From Xanthomonas floridensis (GTDB lineage: Bacteria > Pseudomonadota > Gammaproteobacteria > Xanthomonadales > Xanthomonadaceae): 64,000 nucleotides of DNA. Shown here piece by piece: positions 1 to 13,067 of this stretch. Numbering within the stretch: position 1 is the first letter of the stretch; every line of letters begins with the position of its first letter. The notes beneath the pieces were generated by a model, which had not been told where the DNA came from, searched no databases, and saw only the letters and a program-made list of their open reading frames with translations. Position numbers and translations under genes: made by a program. The stretch is from positions 62,001 through 126,000 of the forward strand of contig NZ_LXNG01000008.1 of the NCBI RefSeq assembly GCF_001642575.1, in the 5' to 3' direction.

Positions 1-848
1 ATCAGGCGCACGCCTTCGCCATGCAGCGAGAACAGGCCCGAGCCCGGCAAGGCATCCGGGCTGTCGGTCGTAGCAGCAGAGCGTTGCGTGCTCCAGGACG
101 CGCTCTGGCGCGGACCCGGCAGATACGACTGCCATTTTTTCTGCTTGGCATCCAGGTCCTTCTCGGACGCGGCGATGTCGAACGTCACCGGCACGCGCAT
201 CTCCCAGAACGGCGCATTGCGCTCGGGCCCGGCCGTGGGCGGGGTAAACGTCCAGCTGCGCGCCTTGGCCATCGAGGCATCGGCAAATTCCTTGCGCCAG
301 CGCGCACGCTTGGACTCGGGAACCAGTGCGGTGAGGTTGACCTGTTCGGCAACCACATCCTCCACCTTGCCGTCGCGTCCGATCTTGAGCAACAGATAGA
401 CCACGCCGGTGGCCCCGCCCCTGAAAGCATTGACCGGGTAAGGCGGTGGCGCCATGTCCTTGGCCTGTGCGGCATCACCCTGCTCGGCCTGACCGCCAAA
501 ATGCGCGCTGCGGATCGACACCTGATATTGATTGTCGTCGACCGGCCTGGCGACCAGCAGCAGACTCATCGGCAACTGCGTCGGCAGCGCCGTGCCATCG
601 TCCTTGACCGGATCGAAGCGCCATGACGCAACCGACTGCTTGACCTTCTCGCGCACGACGGCAGGCAGTCGTTGTTCGTCCTCAAGTTTGACCTCGGTGA
701 CCGCGCCAGCCGGGGTCAGGGTCAGCTCGCCACTGACATTCATGCTCGCTTCGATCTGCTGGCGCACCGAAGCGGACTTGGCGGGGGCACCGCCCATCAC
801 TGCCAGCCCCAACGCGACACCCAACCCGACCCGTTGCTTCCACTGCAT
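1..848 (-). CDS. TonB C-terminal-domain protein (partial, cut by window edge)
   Basis: The frame opens at an ATG ending at 848 and runs about 282 codons to the edge without a stop, so the C-terminus is missing. The first 24 residues look like a Sec signal peptide. Residues around 130-165 carry the pattern PPYP, then G-V-Y-L-L-L-K-I-G-R-D-G-K-V, which is typical of TonB-family C-terminal domains. A similar, weaker block near residues 40-80 (ELTLTPAGAV, SWRFDPV) suggests two such folds. No N-terminal membrane anchor or proline-rich spacer is visible, so this is more likely a periplasmic TonB-like protein than an ExbBD-energised transducer. The partner is unknown. The gene is transcribed away from nothing in particular: aceK ends about 190 bp upstream on the same strand. 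Confidence 0.75.
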   Translation of the reverse strand, partial: MQWKQRVGLGVALGLAVMGGAPAKSASVRQQIEASMNVSGELTLTPAGAVTEVKLEDEQRLPAVVREKVKQSVASWRFDPVKDDGTALPTQLPMSLLLVARPVDDNQYQVSIRSAHFGGQAEQGDAAQAKDMAPPPYPVNAFRGGATGVVYLLLKIGRDGKVEDVVAEQVNLTALVPESKRARWRKEFADASMAKARSWTFTPPTAGPERNAPFWEMRVPVTFDIAASEKDLDAKQKKWQSYLPGPRQSASWSTQRSAATTDSPDALPGSGLFSLHGEGVRL

Positions 849-1039
849 TGCCGCACTCCTTCGATGTGAGTGACTGTTGTACCAGTGTGTGGGCGGAAAC
901 GAAATGTTCGCACTGGCCAACGCTGCGCTGTTGCGAGCGTTGGGCAGTCCGCAGCGCTCGCATTACGGTGCTCGCGAACGCGCCTACCGATCCTGCGAGT
1001 GCCCCGCCATGCGGCTGCGTCGTCCAGCGCCCATCACCG

Positions 1040-2779
1040 CTACGCCAGCCGCCGCGATTCTGCATACGGCGGCGTGTCCGGGTAATCGTCTTCGCGCAGG
1101 CGCGCCTGTAGATCGCGCCACCATTGTGGGTCGAACAGTTCCGGGTGGATGTGCTTGACCGCTTCCAGTTGCGAGGACGGCAGACCCATGAACAGTGCGA
1201 AGCGCTCGGGGAAGACGTCGCGTGGGCCGACATGGAACCAGGGTTCGGCGGCCATCTGTTCTTCGTAGGTGGTGGGCGTGGGCCAGTCGCGAAAGGTGCA
1301 TTCGGTGATCAGACACAACTCGTCGTAGTCGTAGAACACCGCACGCTGATGCCGGGTGATCCCGAAGTTCTTCAGCAGCATGTCGCCGGGAAAGATGTTG
1401 TTGCGCGCCATGTCCTTGATCGCCTGGCCATAGTCCAGCGCGGCCGCATGCGCGGCCTCGGGCAGTTGTTCGCGCAGGTACAAGTTGAGCGGACGCAGGC
1501 GCCGTTGCACGTAGCACAGCGCGATCAAGACATCCTCGCCATCCTCGCTCAGGCTCATCGCGCAGCTGGTCTGCAGTTCCTGCAGCAGCGCCGGCGAAAA
1601 GCGCGATTTGGGAAAGCGCAGGAAACGATACGGCTGCGCGTCGAGCAGCCGGCCGATGCGATCCAACTGGAACACCAGTTCGTACTTGCCCTCCACCTGC
1701 GCGCGGCTCATGGTCTTGGGGTAGGCGAAACGGTCGCGAATGAGCTTGAACACCAGCGGATAGCTGGGCAGCGTAAACACCACCATGACCATGCCAGGCG
1801 TGCCATCGGCATGCACCAGCTGCTCGGACGGCTGCGCCTGGAAATGGCTGAAAAACGTGCGATAACGCTCGGTCTTGCCCTGCTTGGCGCGGCCGAGCAT
1901 GGTGTACAGCTCATCGACCGGCTTGTGGGTCAGCAGGCTGCGCAGGAATACCACCGCATCGCCCACCGTCGACAGGTCGGCTTGAAAATAACTGCGCGAA
2001 TTGCTGAACAGTTGCGCGACATCGCTGCGCTTGGTCAACACCGCCTCGGCGCGCAAGCCGGCATCGTCGTTGATCAATGCGATGACGCACGGCGAAAACC
2101 GGTGCTCGCCGAACACGCGCCCGACCAGATAGGCGCGACGTTCGCGATAGAACACCGTCTCCAGCAATTCGACGCTGCGCACCGGGTGCTCGCCCCAATG
2201 CGCCAGGTCGTCGAGCAGACGTACCGCAATGGCCGCCGCGCAGCGGGTGCGGTGCGCATACGGCACCGCGAATGCGTAATCGCCCAGCACGCGCACCAGC
2301 ATGTCTGTCAGCCGACCTGGCGACACGGCATAGGTATGCCGCGCCACCGGCACGGTGATGGCGTCGGTGGGTTCGATATCCAGCGCGATGAACTCGATAT
2401 CGGCATCCACGCCGTGGGTGCCGAAGTAACGCCGCGTCAGCGTGTTGTAGAAGGTCTTGTACAACTCCTGATCGATCAACCCGGCCAGCAACGCGGCGTA
2501 ATGACTGCGTGCGCGCATCCACAACGCGCGGTCATGCGCCTGCCCCAGCAACACGGCACGCAGGCGCAGCATGCATTCGCTGATGTACTGATCGTAGAGC
2601 GCGATCCGTGCGACGGCATCGTCGCGCGCGCCGCTCCAGTCGCGCATTTCGAAGCGCTGCTTGGCGCGCGCGGTGATCTCGGAAAACCGCGCGTGATAAT
2701 CCTCGAATGCTTCGTACACGGCGTGGGCGATCGCCAGCGCGCGGCGCTCGGATTGGGGCGGTAACGGCAGCTGGTTCAT
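1040..2779 (-). CDS. aceK: Isocitrate dehydrogenase kinase/phosphatase AceK
   Basis: 579 residues, matching the usual AceK length (about 578 in E. coli). AceK reversibly phosphorylates isocitrate dehydrogenase and so sets the split between the TCA cycle and the glyoxylate shunt. The N-terminal half carries the regulatory segment ([28 protein letters not shown]). The kinase ATP-binding region lies near residues 310-335 ([23 protein letters not shown] region). The start is MNQLPLPP, because its ATG overlaps the stop of the upstream LysR gene as ATGA, implying translational coupling. A longer open frame upstream only shadows the regulator gene. The glyoxylate enzymes are not in the window, but a monomeric isocitrate dehydrogenase lies 1.4 kb upstream on the same strand. 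Confidence 0.95.
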   Translation of the reverse strand: MNQLPLPPQSERRALAIAHAVYEAFEDYHARFSEITARAKQRFEMRDWSGARDDAVARIALYDQYISECMLRLRAVLLGQAHDRALWMRARSHYAALLAGLIDQELYKTFYNTLTRRYFGTHGVDADIEFIALDIEPTDAITVPVARHTYAVSPGRLTDMLVRVLGDYAFAVPYAHRTRCAAAIAVRLLDDLAHWGEHPVRSVELLETVFYRERRAYLVGRVFGEHRFSPCVIALINDDAGLRAEAVLTKRSDVAQLFSNSRSYFQADLSTVGDAVVFLRSLLTHKPVDELYTMLGRAKQGKTERYRTFFSHFQAQPSEQLVHADGTPGMVMVVFTLPSYPLVFKLIRDRFAYPKTMSRAQVEGKYELVFQLDRIGRLLDAQPYRFLRFPKSRFSPALLQELQTSCAMSLSEDGEDVLIALCYVQRRLRPLNLYLREQLPEAAHAAALDYGQAIKDMARNNIFPGDMLLKNFGITRHQRAVFYDYDELCLITECTFRDWPTPTTYEEQMAAEPWFHVGPRDVFPERFALFMGLPSSQLEAVKHIHPELFDPQWWRDLQARLREDDYPDTPPYAESRRLA

Positions 2780-3738
2780 GGCGGCAGTGTCCTTGCGCGC
2801 TTGCGGCGATGCGTGGTGGGCGGCAGTAAGGCAGACGGTGCGGCCATCGTCTGCTGGGCGTGCTCGGCATGTTCGCGCGCCTGTGCCTTGAGCCACTGGC
2901 GAAACGCAAGAAAACCGGTGTGCGTGGCCGAACGCTGCGGGTAGACCAGGTAATGCGACCAGGTGGTCTTGAGCCGTTGCGCCGACAGCGCCACCAGCTG
3001 GCCGGATGCCAGCAACAGGCGCGCTCGGGTCACCCGCCCCATCGCAACCCCGACGCCATCCAGCGCGGCACGGTGATGGGATTCGGATTCGTCGAGCACC
3101 GCAGCATACCGTCGCGGCGGTTCGCCTCCGAAGGTCGCAAACCAGCGCGGCCAGTCGCCATCCGGGTCGCCCAGCAGCGGCCATCGCTGCAGCGGCTGCG
3201 CATCGATGCCGCCCATGCGTGCGATCAGCGCCGGGCTCGCCATCGGCACCAGCCATTCGTCGAACAACGGTTCGGCGATCACGCCCGGCCACTGTCCGGC
3301 ACCGATGCGCATGGCCGCATCCACCTGTGGCTGGCGCTCGAAATCCACCAATCGCTCGCTGGAAAACAGATTGATCTCGATGGTGGGATGGGCTGCCAGA
3401 AAATCGCTCAGGCGCGGAACCAGCCACGCCGAGGCCATCGACGGCGTAATGCTCAGGGTAAGCGTGTCCTCGCGGCGTGCAGCGAACGGCTGGAATGCGT
3501 CTGCGATCGCATCCAGATGCGGGGCGATGCGCTCGAGCAATTGCTGCCCCTGCGGCGTGGCGCTGACGCCGCGCGCGTGCCGCTGCAGCAACCGATAGCC
3601 CAGGCGTTGTTCGAGTGCACGTACCTGGTGACTGAGTGCACTGACGGTCAGATGCATCGACGCGGCAGCGCGCGAGAGATTGCCCAGGCGCACCGCACTG
3701 ACGAAGCCCTGCAATGCGTGAAGCGGCGGACGCGACAT
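2776..3738 (-). CDS. LysR-family transcriptional regulator (GcvA-like)
   Basis: 320 residues. The N-terminal winged helix-turn-helix (residues 5-64) includes [20 protein letters not shown] and [13 protein letters not shown]. It is followed by a LysR substrate-binding domain to about residue 290. The C-terminal tail is basic and proline-rich. The domain looks like the GcvA subgroup. The stop overlaps the aceK start by 4 bp, so regulator and AceK are probably made from one transcript. A TTGAAT-gga-ATTCAA palindrome with T-N11-A geometry lies just upstream of the start, as expected for autoregulation. The co-inducer is unknown; control of carbon flux genes is an inference from the neighbours only. 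Confidence 0.9.
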   Translation of the reverse strand: MSRPPLHALQGFVSAVRLGNLSRAAASMHLTVSALSHQVRALEQRLGYRLLQRHARGVSATPQGQQLLERIAPHLDAIADAFQPFAARREDTLTLSITPSMASAWLVPRLSDFLAAHPTIEINLFSSERLVDFERQPQVDAAMRIGAGQWPGVIAEPLFDEWLVPMASPALIARMGGIDAQPLQRWPLLGDPDGDWPRWFATFGGEPPRRYAAVLDESESHHRAALDGVGVAMGRVTRARLLLASGQLVALSAQRLKTTWSHYLVYPQRSATHTGFLAFRQWLKAQAREHAEHAQQTMAAPSALLPPTTHRRKRARTLPP

Positions 3739-3747
3739 GGCTCACCC

Positions 3748-3762
3748 TTGAATGGAATTCAA
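3748..3762. promoter_or_regulatory. Putative LysR operator (T-N11-A palindrome)
   Basis: Perfect 6-bp arms TTGAAT (3748-3753) and ATTCAA (3757-3762) around a 3-bp spacer. It lies 10 bp upstream of the LysR start and about 80 bp upstream of the divergent small gene. The T-N11-A form is the classical LysR-type box, so autoregulation and shared control of the divergent gene are plausible. Binding is inferred. Confidence 0.5.
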
Positions 3763-3840
3763 CACAGACTTGCAAAACCCTCGCTTTTGCCTGGCCAAGC
3801 CTGCGCCTACTGTGGCTTCCACTCAAGTGGGAGCAGGATC

Positions 3841-4086
3841 ATGCGCATCTTTACCGAGCTGCTGTTCCAGCACGGACACATTGCCGATGTGGCGCTTGCA
3901 AGGCAGTTGGCAGAACCGGAGATCGCGGCGGATGTGGCGACGGACGCCACACCCGAGCCGGCCGAAACTGCGCAAAGCGGGACGGAAACAAGCAAGGCTG
4001 CGCCTCGACGGCGCGCTGAGAAACGCATGGCGCGGCGTGCGCGCCACTTGGTACAGGCGATGACCGCACTGTCGCCCTTTCGCTGA
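3841..4086 (+). CDS. Small hypothetical protein, 81 aa
   Basis: Starts MRIFTELLFQ after a GGAG ribosome-binding site about 8 bp upstream. The middle is acidic and alanine/threonine-rich; the C-terminal third is strongly basic (APRRRAEKRMARRARH). There is no signal peptide or membrane segment, and I do not recognise a family. It is divergent from the LysR-aceK pair and shares its 100-bp promoter region, so co-regulation is possible. A longer upstream extension of the frame is antisense to the regulator and is not credible. Confidence 0.6.
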   Translation: MRIFTELLFQHGHIADVALARQLAEPEIAADVATDATPEPAETAQSGTETSKAAPRRRAEKRMARRARHLVQAMTALSPFR

Positions 4087-4094
4087 AACGACAA

Positions 4095-4119
4095 GGCCCG
4101 CCTGTTGGCGAGGCGGGCC
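4095..4119. terminator. Bidirectional hairpin between convergent genes
   Basis: GGCCCGCC (4095-4102) pairs perfectly with GGCGGGCC (4112-4119) around a 9-nt loop. It sits 9 bp after the small gene and 46 bp before the end of convergent icd. There is only a weak T-tract on either side. Confidence 0.65.
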
Positions 4120-4164
4120 CTGACGATCGTACCGACTGGACGCACCGGCACGCGGTGCGCGGGG

Positions 4165-8314
<4,150 letters not shown>

Positions 8315-8495
8315 GCGATGCACATCTTTTTAATGATGGACAGTCGCGAGACCGGGCAGTCGCACTCTGCAAACGGATGCGGCGCGCAGCGGTAGAAACC
8401 GTGCTGATACACAGCGGCGACGCGATGCAGACGCTCCGCTGCAGGGGCAGCCAGCATCGACCCGCTCTCACCAGGGCCCCAAATGGAACAACGCC

Positions 8496-8815
8496 ATGGA
8501 ATTCTTTGCGCATTCGACCAAGCGGCAGGATCGCAGCGATTGGCAACGGCTGGGCGATCACCTACTTGCGTCGGCGTACGTGTCGCCAGCAATGCCGCAC
8601 CGTCTGGAGGCCAACGTCTAGCCAGGCTGGCCGGACAACTGCACGACCTTGGCAAGTACACACAGACGTTTCAGGGGCGGCTGAAAGGTAACTTGGACCG
8701 TGTCGACCATGCGACCTGGGGCGCCCGAATCGCTTGCGAGCGCTACGGCACCGCCGGCACCCTGCTCACGCGTGCAATTGCCCATGTTCTAGCAACGAAG
8801 GCAAACACTGATGCT
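8496..8815 (+). pseudogene. cas3: Remnant of type I-C cas3 (HD nuclease start)
   Basis: Starts at an ATG reading MEFFAHSTKRQDRSDWQ, a typical beginning of type I-C Cas3. That frame hits TAG at 8619-8621. Homology continues in the next frame (from about 8615) as RLARLAGQLHDLGKYTQ and later VDHATWGARIA, carrying the HD-domain His-Asp pair and a later His. Similarity ends near 8815, within the HD domain; the rest of cas3 and all other cas genes are absent. The gene is dead by frameshift plus a large 3' deletion, and the remaining piece lies directly against the degenerate CRISPR repeats in the same orientation. The 180 bp before it (8315-8495) shows no gene I can support. Confidence 0.82.
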
Positions 8816-8821
8816 AACGGG

Positions 8822-9115
8822 GTCACGCCCTCACGGGCGCCTGGATTGAAAACTGTGTTCGATGTTGCGCACGAAGCTCATGTGCAGCTTCCGCGCCCTC
8901 ACGCGCGCGTGGATAGAAGCAACATAAACCCGCTGCCTTACGTTTTGCCCGACGCGGTCGCGTCTTCATAACCACGCGGGTGGAACTCAGAGCGAAGTCA
9001 TGCACACGACTCTTTATGAATCGTGCCCGCGTGCGCGCGTGGGTAGAAATGAGCCGCCCAGCATGTGCGATGCGCCGAACTACCCCCAGCGCCCTCGCGG
9101 GCGCTGGGTTGAAAA
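8822..9115 (+). CRISPR. Degenerate type I-C CRISPR array, five decayed repeats
   Basis: Five related 31-bp units start at about 8822, 8890, 8957, 9020 and 9086, with intervals of 68, 67, 63 and 66 bp. The best copy (8822-8852) has the core CCTCACGGGCGC and ends TGGATTGAAAA, close to the Xanthomonas type I-C repeat as I recall it (ending GTGGATTGAAAC). Copy 2 keeps CCTCACGCGCGCGTGGAT, copy 3 keeps only its 5' half (GTCGCGTCTTCA), copy 4 keeps GCGCGTGGGTAGAAAT, and copy 5 keeps CCTCGCGGGCGC with GGTTGAAAA. The four spacer intervals are 37, 36, 32 and 35 bp. No repeat is intact and no adaptation genes remain, so the array is a fossil. The rest of the interval to 9261 holds nothing I can call. 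Confidence 0.82.
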
Positions 9116-9261
9116 TGCATTATGAGGCGTACCACTTCTTGCGGTGCCTGCCGTCCGCTGACCAGCGCAGGTTGGCATATGCCGGAGTTCTACGTGTGGC
9201 GCGGGTCATCGCGTCTGTGGGTTAGAAGATTGAACGCCACCCGTCCACGCCTGGATATCAT

Positions 9262-9822
9262 CTACTTGACGGTGATGGTTTGCGGCGTACCCGCAGGCTT
9301 GCCGTCGACCATGACCTGCGCAGTATAGGTGCCGGCCGGCCAGCCGTCGGGCTTGCTGAAGCTCAGGTTGGTGGTTTCTGCGAACGTGGTGGTCAGCGTG
9401 GCGTTCTGCTCGCCGGCAACCTGACCATCCTGGTAGGTGAGCTTGGCCGAGACCGGCACATTGCTCGCACTGCCATCGGTCTTGATCGACACGATGATGG
9501 TGTCCTTGCTACCGATGCTGGCTGACGGCGTCACCGTCTTGTCCGCAGCGGCAACCGTGCCAACCGCAACGCTGGACACGGTGACGCCGGCACCAGCCAT
9601 TGCCGCGCTGTCAGTGCTGGCAGCGCCCGTGGCGGTGCCTTGCGCGGCCTGATCGCTGGCCGGCGGTGTGGCCGCCGGGCCTGGCATGGCGTCGGTTGCC
9701 GCGCCGGAGGTCGGATCCTTGGCGACATTGGAATCGTCGTTGGCTTCCTTGCGGCAACCCGACAAGGCCAGGACGCCGGCCAAGGCGAGAACCAGGGTGC
9801 TGGAAACGGCTTTGGTACGCAT
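9262..9822 (-). CDS. Putative lipoprotein, 186 aa
   Basis: Starts at MRTKAVSSTLVLALAGVLALSGC with a clear lipobox (LSGC) at residues 20-23 and a CGGAG ribosome-binding site upstream; the earlier in-frame ATG at 9876 would destroy the signal peptide. After the cysteine comes a low-complexity Ala/Thr/Ser/Pro linker to about residue 75. A beta-rich domain follows with regularly spaced hydrophobic strands (KDTIIVSIKTDG, SAKLTYQDGQ, AGTYTAQVMVDGKPAGTPQT), reminiscent of an immunoglobulin-like sandwich. It is probably anchored in the outer membrane facing the periplasm. No enzymatic motif is seen. Confidence 0.8.
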   Translation of the reverse strand: MRTKAVSSTLVLALAGVLALSGCRKEANDDSNVAKDPTSGAATDAMPGPAATPPASDQAAQGTATGAASTDSAAMAGAGVTVSSVAVGTVAAADKTVTPSASIGSKDTIIVSIKTDGSASNVPVSAKLTYQDGQVAGEQNATLTTTFAETTNLSFSKPDGWPAGTYTAQVMVDGKPAGTPQTITVK

Positions 9823-9915
9823 GGATCGATCTCCGGATGGCGAATGGATCAAACGATTGAGTGAGACGCCGTGCATTGCGCTACGGTGTTCCGGGCGCGG
9901 CGACGGTGGGTGTGC

Positions 9916-10209
9916 TTACGCCTTCGGCGGTAGATGCAGCACCTGGCCCGGAAAAATCTTGTCCGGATCCTGCAAGGTGTCGCGGTTGGCTTCGAAGATG
10001 CGCGGCCACAGCGCGCCATCGCCCAAATGACGCTTGGCAATCTTGGACAGGCTGTCGCCTGCCTGCACGGTGACGGTTTCACCCACCAGCTGCGCGGTAC
10101 TTTGCACGCTGGAGCGCACGTTGGAAAAATCCGCTGCGGGCGCGACATCGGCAGTGCTGTCGACCGAGGCAGTGACGTTGGAGAAATCGGCTTTCTTGTC
10201 GGCACTCAT
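9916..10209 (-). CDS. LysM domain protein, 97 aa
   Basis: The C-terminal half (residues 45-95) is a single LysM module (VTVQAGDSLSKIAKRHLGD, then ANRDTLQDPDKIFPGQVLHLP), which binds N-acetylglucosamine in peptidoglycan. The N-terminus contains two near-identical segments, ADFSNVTASVDST and ADFSNVRSSVQST. There is no signal peptide, as in the BON/LysM family of small cytoplasmic or stress-associated proteins. It lies between the lipoprotein and queF on the same strand. Confidence 0.88.
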   Translation of the reverse strand: MSADKKADFSNVTASVDSTADVAPAADFSNVRSSVQSTAQLVGETVTVQAGDSLSKIAKRHLGDGALWPRIFEANRDTLQDPDKIFPGQVLHLPPKA

Positions 10210-10308
10210 TGCGGCGAACCCTGTGCAGATGGTGCAGGCAGGGTGCGCGGCGCGCTGTTAAGCAAGGATCGCGCCGTCGTGAAGCCGGCGCGATCATGCG
10301 ACCGCCGA

Positions 10309-11124
10309 CTACTGACGCAAATCGCGGAAGATCGACAGCGGCATGGGCACGCTGGGCGAGCTGCGCAGCGGGTTGATGTCCAGCCCGCCACGGCGGGTGT
10401 AGCGCGCCTCGACCACCAGCCATTCGGGCGCACATCGCAGCATGACGTCGTTGAAGATGCGCTCAACGCACTGCTCGTGAAATTCGGCATGGTCGCGGAA
10501 ACTCACCAGATAACGCAGCAGACCCTCGCGATCGATCGGCGCGCCGCGATAACGCAACGTGACGCTGGCCCAATCCGGCTGGCCAGTGACCGGGCAGTTG
10601 GATTTGAGCAGCGCCGAAGTCAGCACTTCTTCCACGACGGGCTGTGCGTGCGCCGACAGGTACGCGGCGTTGGGCGGGCCGTAGTCGTCGATGCTGATGT
10701 CCAGCGCATCGATGGATTCGCCCTCGCCCACCGCATCGATCGGCGGCAGACCGAATTCCACCGCTACGTCGGCGCCGGCCCGCGTGGACAGGTCGGTGGC
10801 GATGCGTGTACGCACGGCTTCGGCGCTGTTGAAGCGGGTGGCGTTGAGCGAATTCAGATACAACTTGAGCGACTTGGATTCGATCAGCGACGGCGAGTCG
10901 CAGGGCACATGCAAGGTGGCGGTGGCCACGCAGGGTTTGCCCTGCGCATCGAGCCAGCTCAGCTCGTAGGCATGCCAGCGGTCACGCCCGATGAAGGGCA
11001 GCGCACCGGTTAGCCCGATCGCCTCGCGCCCGGCCGCGCGCGGAATCGGAAACAGCAGCGACGGGTCGTAGCCACTGGGATAGGCGACCTCACGACCAAG
11101 GGTGGAATCTTCTGGGGTATTCAT
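10309..11124 (-). CDS. queF: NADPH-dependent 7-cyano-7-deazaguanine reductase
   Basis: 271 residues, the length of the two-domain (E. coli-type) QueF. It reduces preQ0 to preQ1 in queuosine biosynthesis. The catalytic cysteine lies in [15 protein letters not shown] (about residue 177), followed by the T-fold signature [12 protein letters not shown] and a C-terminal [12 protein letters not shown] motif. The N-terminal half has the expected [11 protein letters not shown] and [16 protein letters not shown] segments. It is a stand-alone gene; no other queuosine genes are nearby and no preQ1 riboswitch is evident upstream. Confidence 0.96.
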   Translation of the reverse strand: MNTPEDSTLGREVAYPSGYDPSLLFPIPRAAGREAIGLTGALPFIGRDRWHAYELSWLDAQGKPCVATATLHVPCDSPSLIESKSLKLYLNSLNATRFNSAEAVRTRIATDLSTRAGADVAVEFGLPPIDAVGEGESIDALDISIDDYGPPNAAYLSAHAQPVVEEVLTSALLKSNCPVTGQPDWASVTLRYRGAPIDREGLLRYLVSFRDHAEFHEQCVERIFNDVMLRCAPEWLVVEARYTRRGGLDINPLRSSPSVPMPLSIFRDLRQ

Positions 11125-11269
11125 CGCGCCATTTTAGGCCGAGCCGACTGGCCGTGCGCTATATAGCGGATGCTGGAGCACCTAGCTGGCGACAGAGACG
11201 GCAGGCCTTCAGGCTGCCCGCCGCCCCGGTCGATCACCAACGCTCAGCGGAAACCGCGCAACTACACAT

Positions 11270-11296
11270 GATTCCCGATTCCCTATTCCCGATTCA
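11270..11296. repeat. GATTCCC heptad repeat at a stop codon
   Basis: Three to four imperfect GATTCCC units in tandem. The M20 amidohydrolase stop codon (11294-11296) falls at the edge of the repeat. The same family recurs at 17754, 46093-46206 and 60503-60600. Confidence 0.8.
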
Positions 11297-12601
11297 CCCC
11301 TGCTGCAGATAATCCAGCGATACCTGCAACAACGCACGCAAGCCCACATCCAACGAGGACTCGTCCAGCAGGAACTGCGGCGAATGGTTGCTGGGCGCAG
11401 TGGCCGGGTCGATGCCCTTGGCGGTGGAGCCGACGAAGAAGAACATCGACGGCACCTGCTGGGCATAGAACGAAAAGTCTTCCGCGCCCATCTGCAACGG
11501 CGGCTCGTAGACGTTGTCCGCGCCCACCACCGCCTGCAGGCTGGGCAGCATCTTGGCCGTCAGGGCCGGGTCGTTGACCGTGGCCGGGTTGCCGTCCTGG
11601 TCTGGCACCTTCGCGTCCACCTTGGCACCATGCGCGGCAGCGGTGTGCTCGGCCACGTTCTTCAGGTCGGCAAAGATCTGCTGGCGCATGCCTTCGTCGA
11701 AGGTGCGGATGGTGCCGACCATTTCCACATCGTCGGGGATGATGTTGTAGCGGATGCCGCCCTTGATCGCGCCAAAGCTCAGCACCGCCGGCTGCTTGGA
11801 CAGGTTGGCGCGGCGGCTGATCACCGTCTGCGCGGTGGAGATCATGTCGGCGCTGGCCACGATCGGGTCGATGCCGTTCCACGGCGCCGAGCCATGGGTC
11901 TGGCGGCCGATCATCTTGATCGCAAAGCGATCCGACGCGGCCATCAGCGGGCCGCTGCGCACCGCGATCTTGCCGGCCTGCACGCTGGAGAACACATGCA
12001 GGCCGAACACCGCCTGCGGCTTGAAGTCGGCGAACAGGCCTTCCTTCAACATCAGCGAGGCACCGCCTTCCTCGTTGCCCGGCGCGCCCTCTTCAGAGGG
12101 TTGGAAGATCAGCATCACCTCTCCGGGCAGCTGGTCGCGCATCCCCACCAGCGCTTCGGCCACACCGAGCAGGATGGCGGTGTGGGCGTCGTGGCCGCAG
12201 GCATGCATCACCCCGACCTGCTCGCCGCGGTACTCGGCAGTGGCCTTGGAGGCGAACGGCAAGCCGGTCTGTTCGGTCACCGGCAGCGCGTCCATGTCGG
12301 CGCGCAAGGCGATCTTCGGACCGGGCTTGCCGCCCTTGATGATGGCGACCACGCCGTGATGGGCGATACCGGTGCGCGGCTTGAGGCCCAGCTTGCGCAG
12401 CTGCGCGGCCACCGTGGCGGCGGTGCGCTCTTCGCGGTTGGACAGTTCCGGATGCTGGTGGAAGTCGCGGCGCCATTGCACCACCTTGGGCTGCAGCGTG
12501 GCAGCAACGGCGGCGACCTCGGGGCGCGGCGCGGTCTGCGCGGCGGCAAGCATGGGCAGGGCGAGCAACAGCGCGCTGGACAGCAGGCAGGAGTGGCGCA
12601 T
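11294..12601 (-). CDS. M20-family amidohydrolase (secreted)
   Basis: The start at MRHSCLLSSALLLALP is preferred over an ATG 15 bp earlier because AGAGGA sits 6 bp before it. The signal peptide ends around AAAQTA. The mature part is an M20D aminoacylase/carboxypeptidase: FHQHPELSNRE near the N-terminus, metal-ligand motif MHACGHDAHTAILLG, catalytic Glu in FQPSEEGAPG, a dimerisation domain in the middle, and a C-terminal MGAEDFSFYAQQVPSMFFFVG. Family members hydrolyse N-acyl or peptide amides such as hippurate; the substrate here is unknown. Periplasmic location is inferred from the signal. The gene ends inside a GATTCCC repeat. Confidence 0.92.
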   Translation of the reverse strand: MRHSCLLSSALLLALPMLAAAQTAPRPEVAAVAATLQPKVVQWRRDFHQHPELSNREERTAATVAAQLRKLGLKPRTGIAHHGVVAIIKGGKPGPKIALRADMDALPVTEQTGLPFASKATAEYRGEQVGVMHACGHDAHTAILLGVAEALVGMRDQLPGEVMLIFQPSEEGAPGNEEGGASLMLKEGLFADFKPQAVFGLHVFSSVQAGKIAVRSGPLMAASDRFAIKMIGRQTHGSAPWNGIDPIVASADMISTAQTVISRRANLSKQPAVLSFGAIKGGIRYNIIPDDVEMVGTIRTFDEGMRQQIFADLKNVAEHTAAAHGAKVDAKVPDQDGNPATVNDPALTAKMLPSLQAVVGADNVYEPPLQMGAEDFSFYAQQVPSMFFFVGSTAKGIDPATAPSNHSPQFLLDESSLDVGLRALLQVSLDYLQQG

Positions 12602-13067
12602 CAACGATCCTCTCATGAACGATCTGCACTGTAGTCCACCTGCGCGATCAGGTCGCGCCCATCGCGGTGTTTTCGTGCAGCGCGGACATGGGTGCGTCGC
12701 GGCGGGGCCGGCATGGCAACAGGCGCCAGTCGCCCGGCTGGATGGGCCGTGGTGCGGCGGTAGCTGGCGCAGGCACGGCCGTCCCTCCGGGCGCGACGAC
12801 TGGCCGGCGAGCAGCGGTCATGCATGGCCGACGTCGTCGGGGTTGTCTGCAGCGCCCGTTGCGGCGGCGGTAGGGCCCGATTCAGCCCGGCGGTCAACCG
12901 TTTCGGCGTTGAGGCGTTGCCGCTGCACGCATCCGTGAACGGTGCGGTCGTTTCGCCCGGAGAGCCGTTACTTCAGTAACGCTCAATTGCCTGGTGGCAA
13001 CGATATGCTTCCCAAAGCCGCCCCACGGTCGCCCCCCAGCGCCCGGCCCGTCCTCAGGAGTTGTCGC
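12602..13067. other. Intergenic, no gene seen
   Basis: 466 bp between the divergent amidohydrolase and RND operon. Open frames here lack ribosome-binding sites and credible composition. The stretch before 13068 carries the ribosome-binding site (CAGGAG) of the adaptor gene; promoters for both directions presumably lie here, but I see no clear -35/-10 pair. Confidence 0.5.

Noticed and set aside
1124..2764. Long plus-strand frame antisense to aceK
   Set aside because: It mirrors the codon bias of a well-supported AceK gene and has no recognisable domain.
2780..3826. Upstream extension of the aceK frame
   Set aside because: It is an alternate frame of the LysR gene; the ATGA overlap marks the true aceK start.
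9198..9228. Possible sixth CRISPR repeat remnant (GTGGGTTAGAAG)
   Set aside because: Similarity is limited to the 3' end of the repeat and it is 112 bp from the fifth unit, off the array period.
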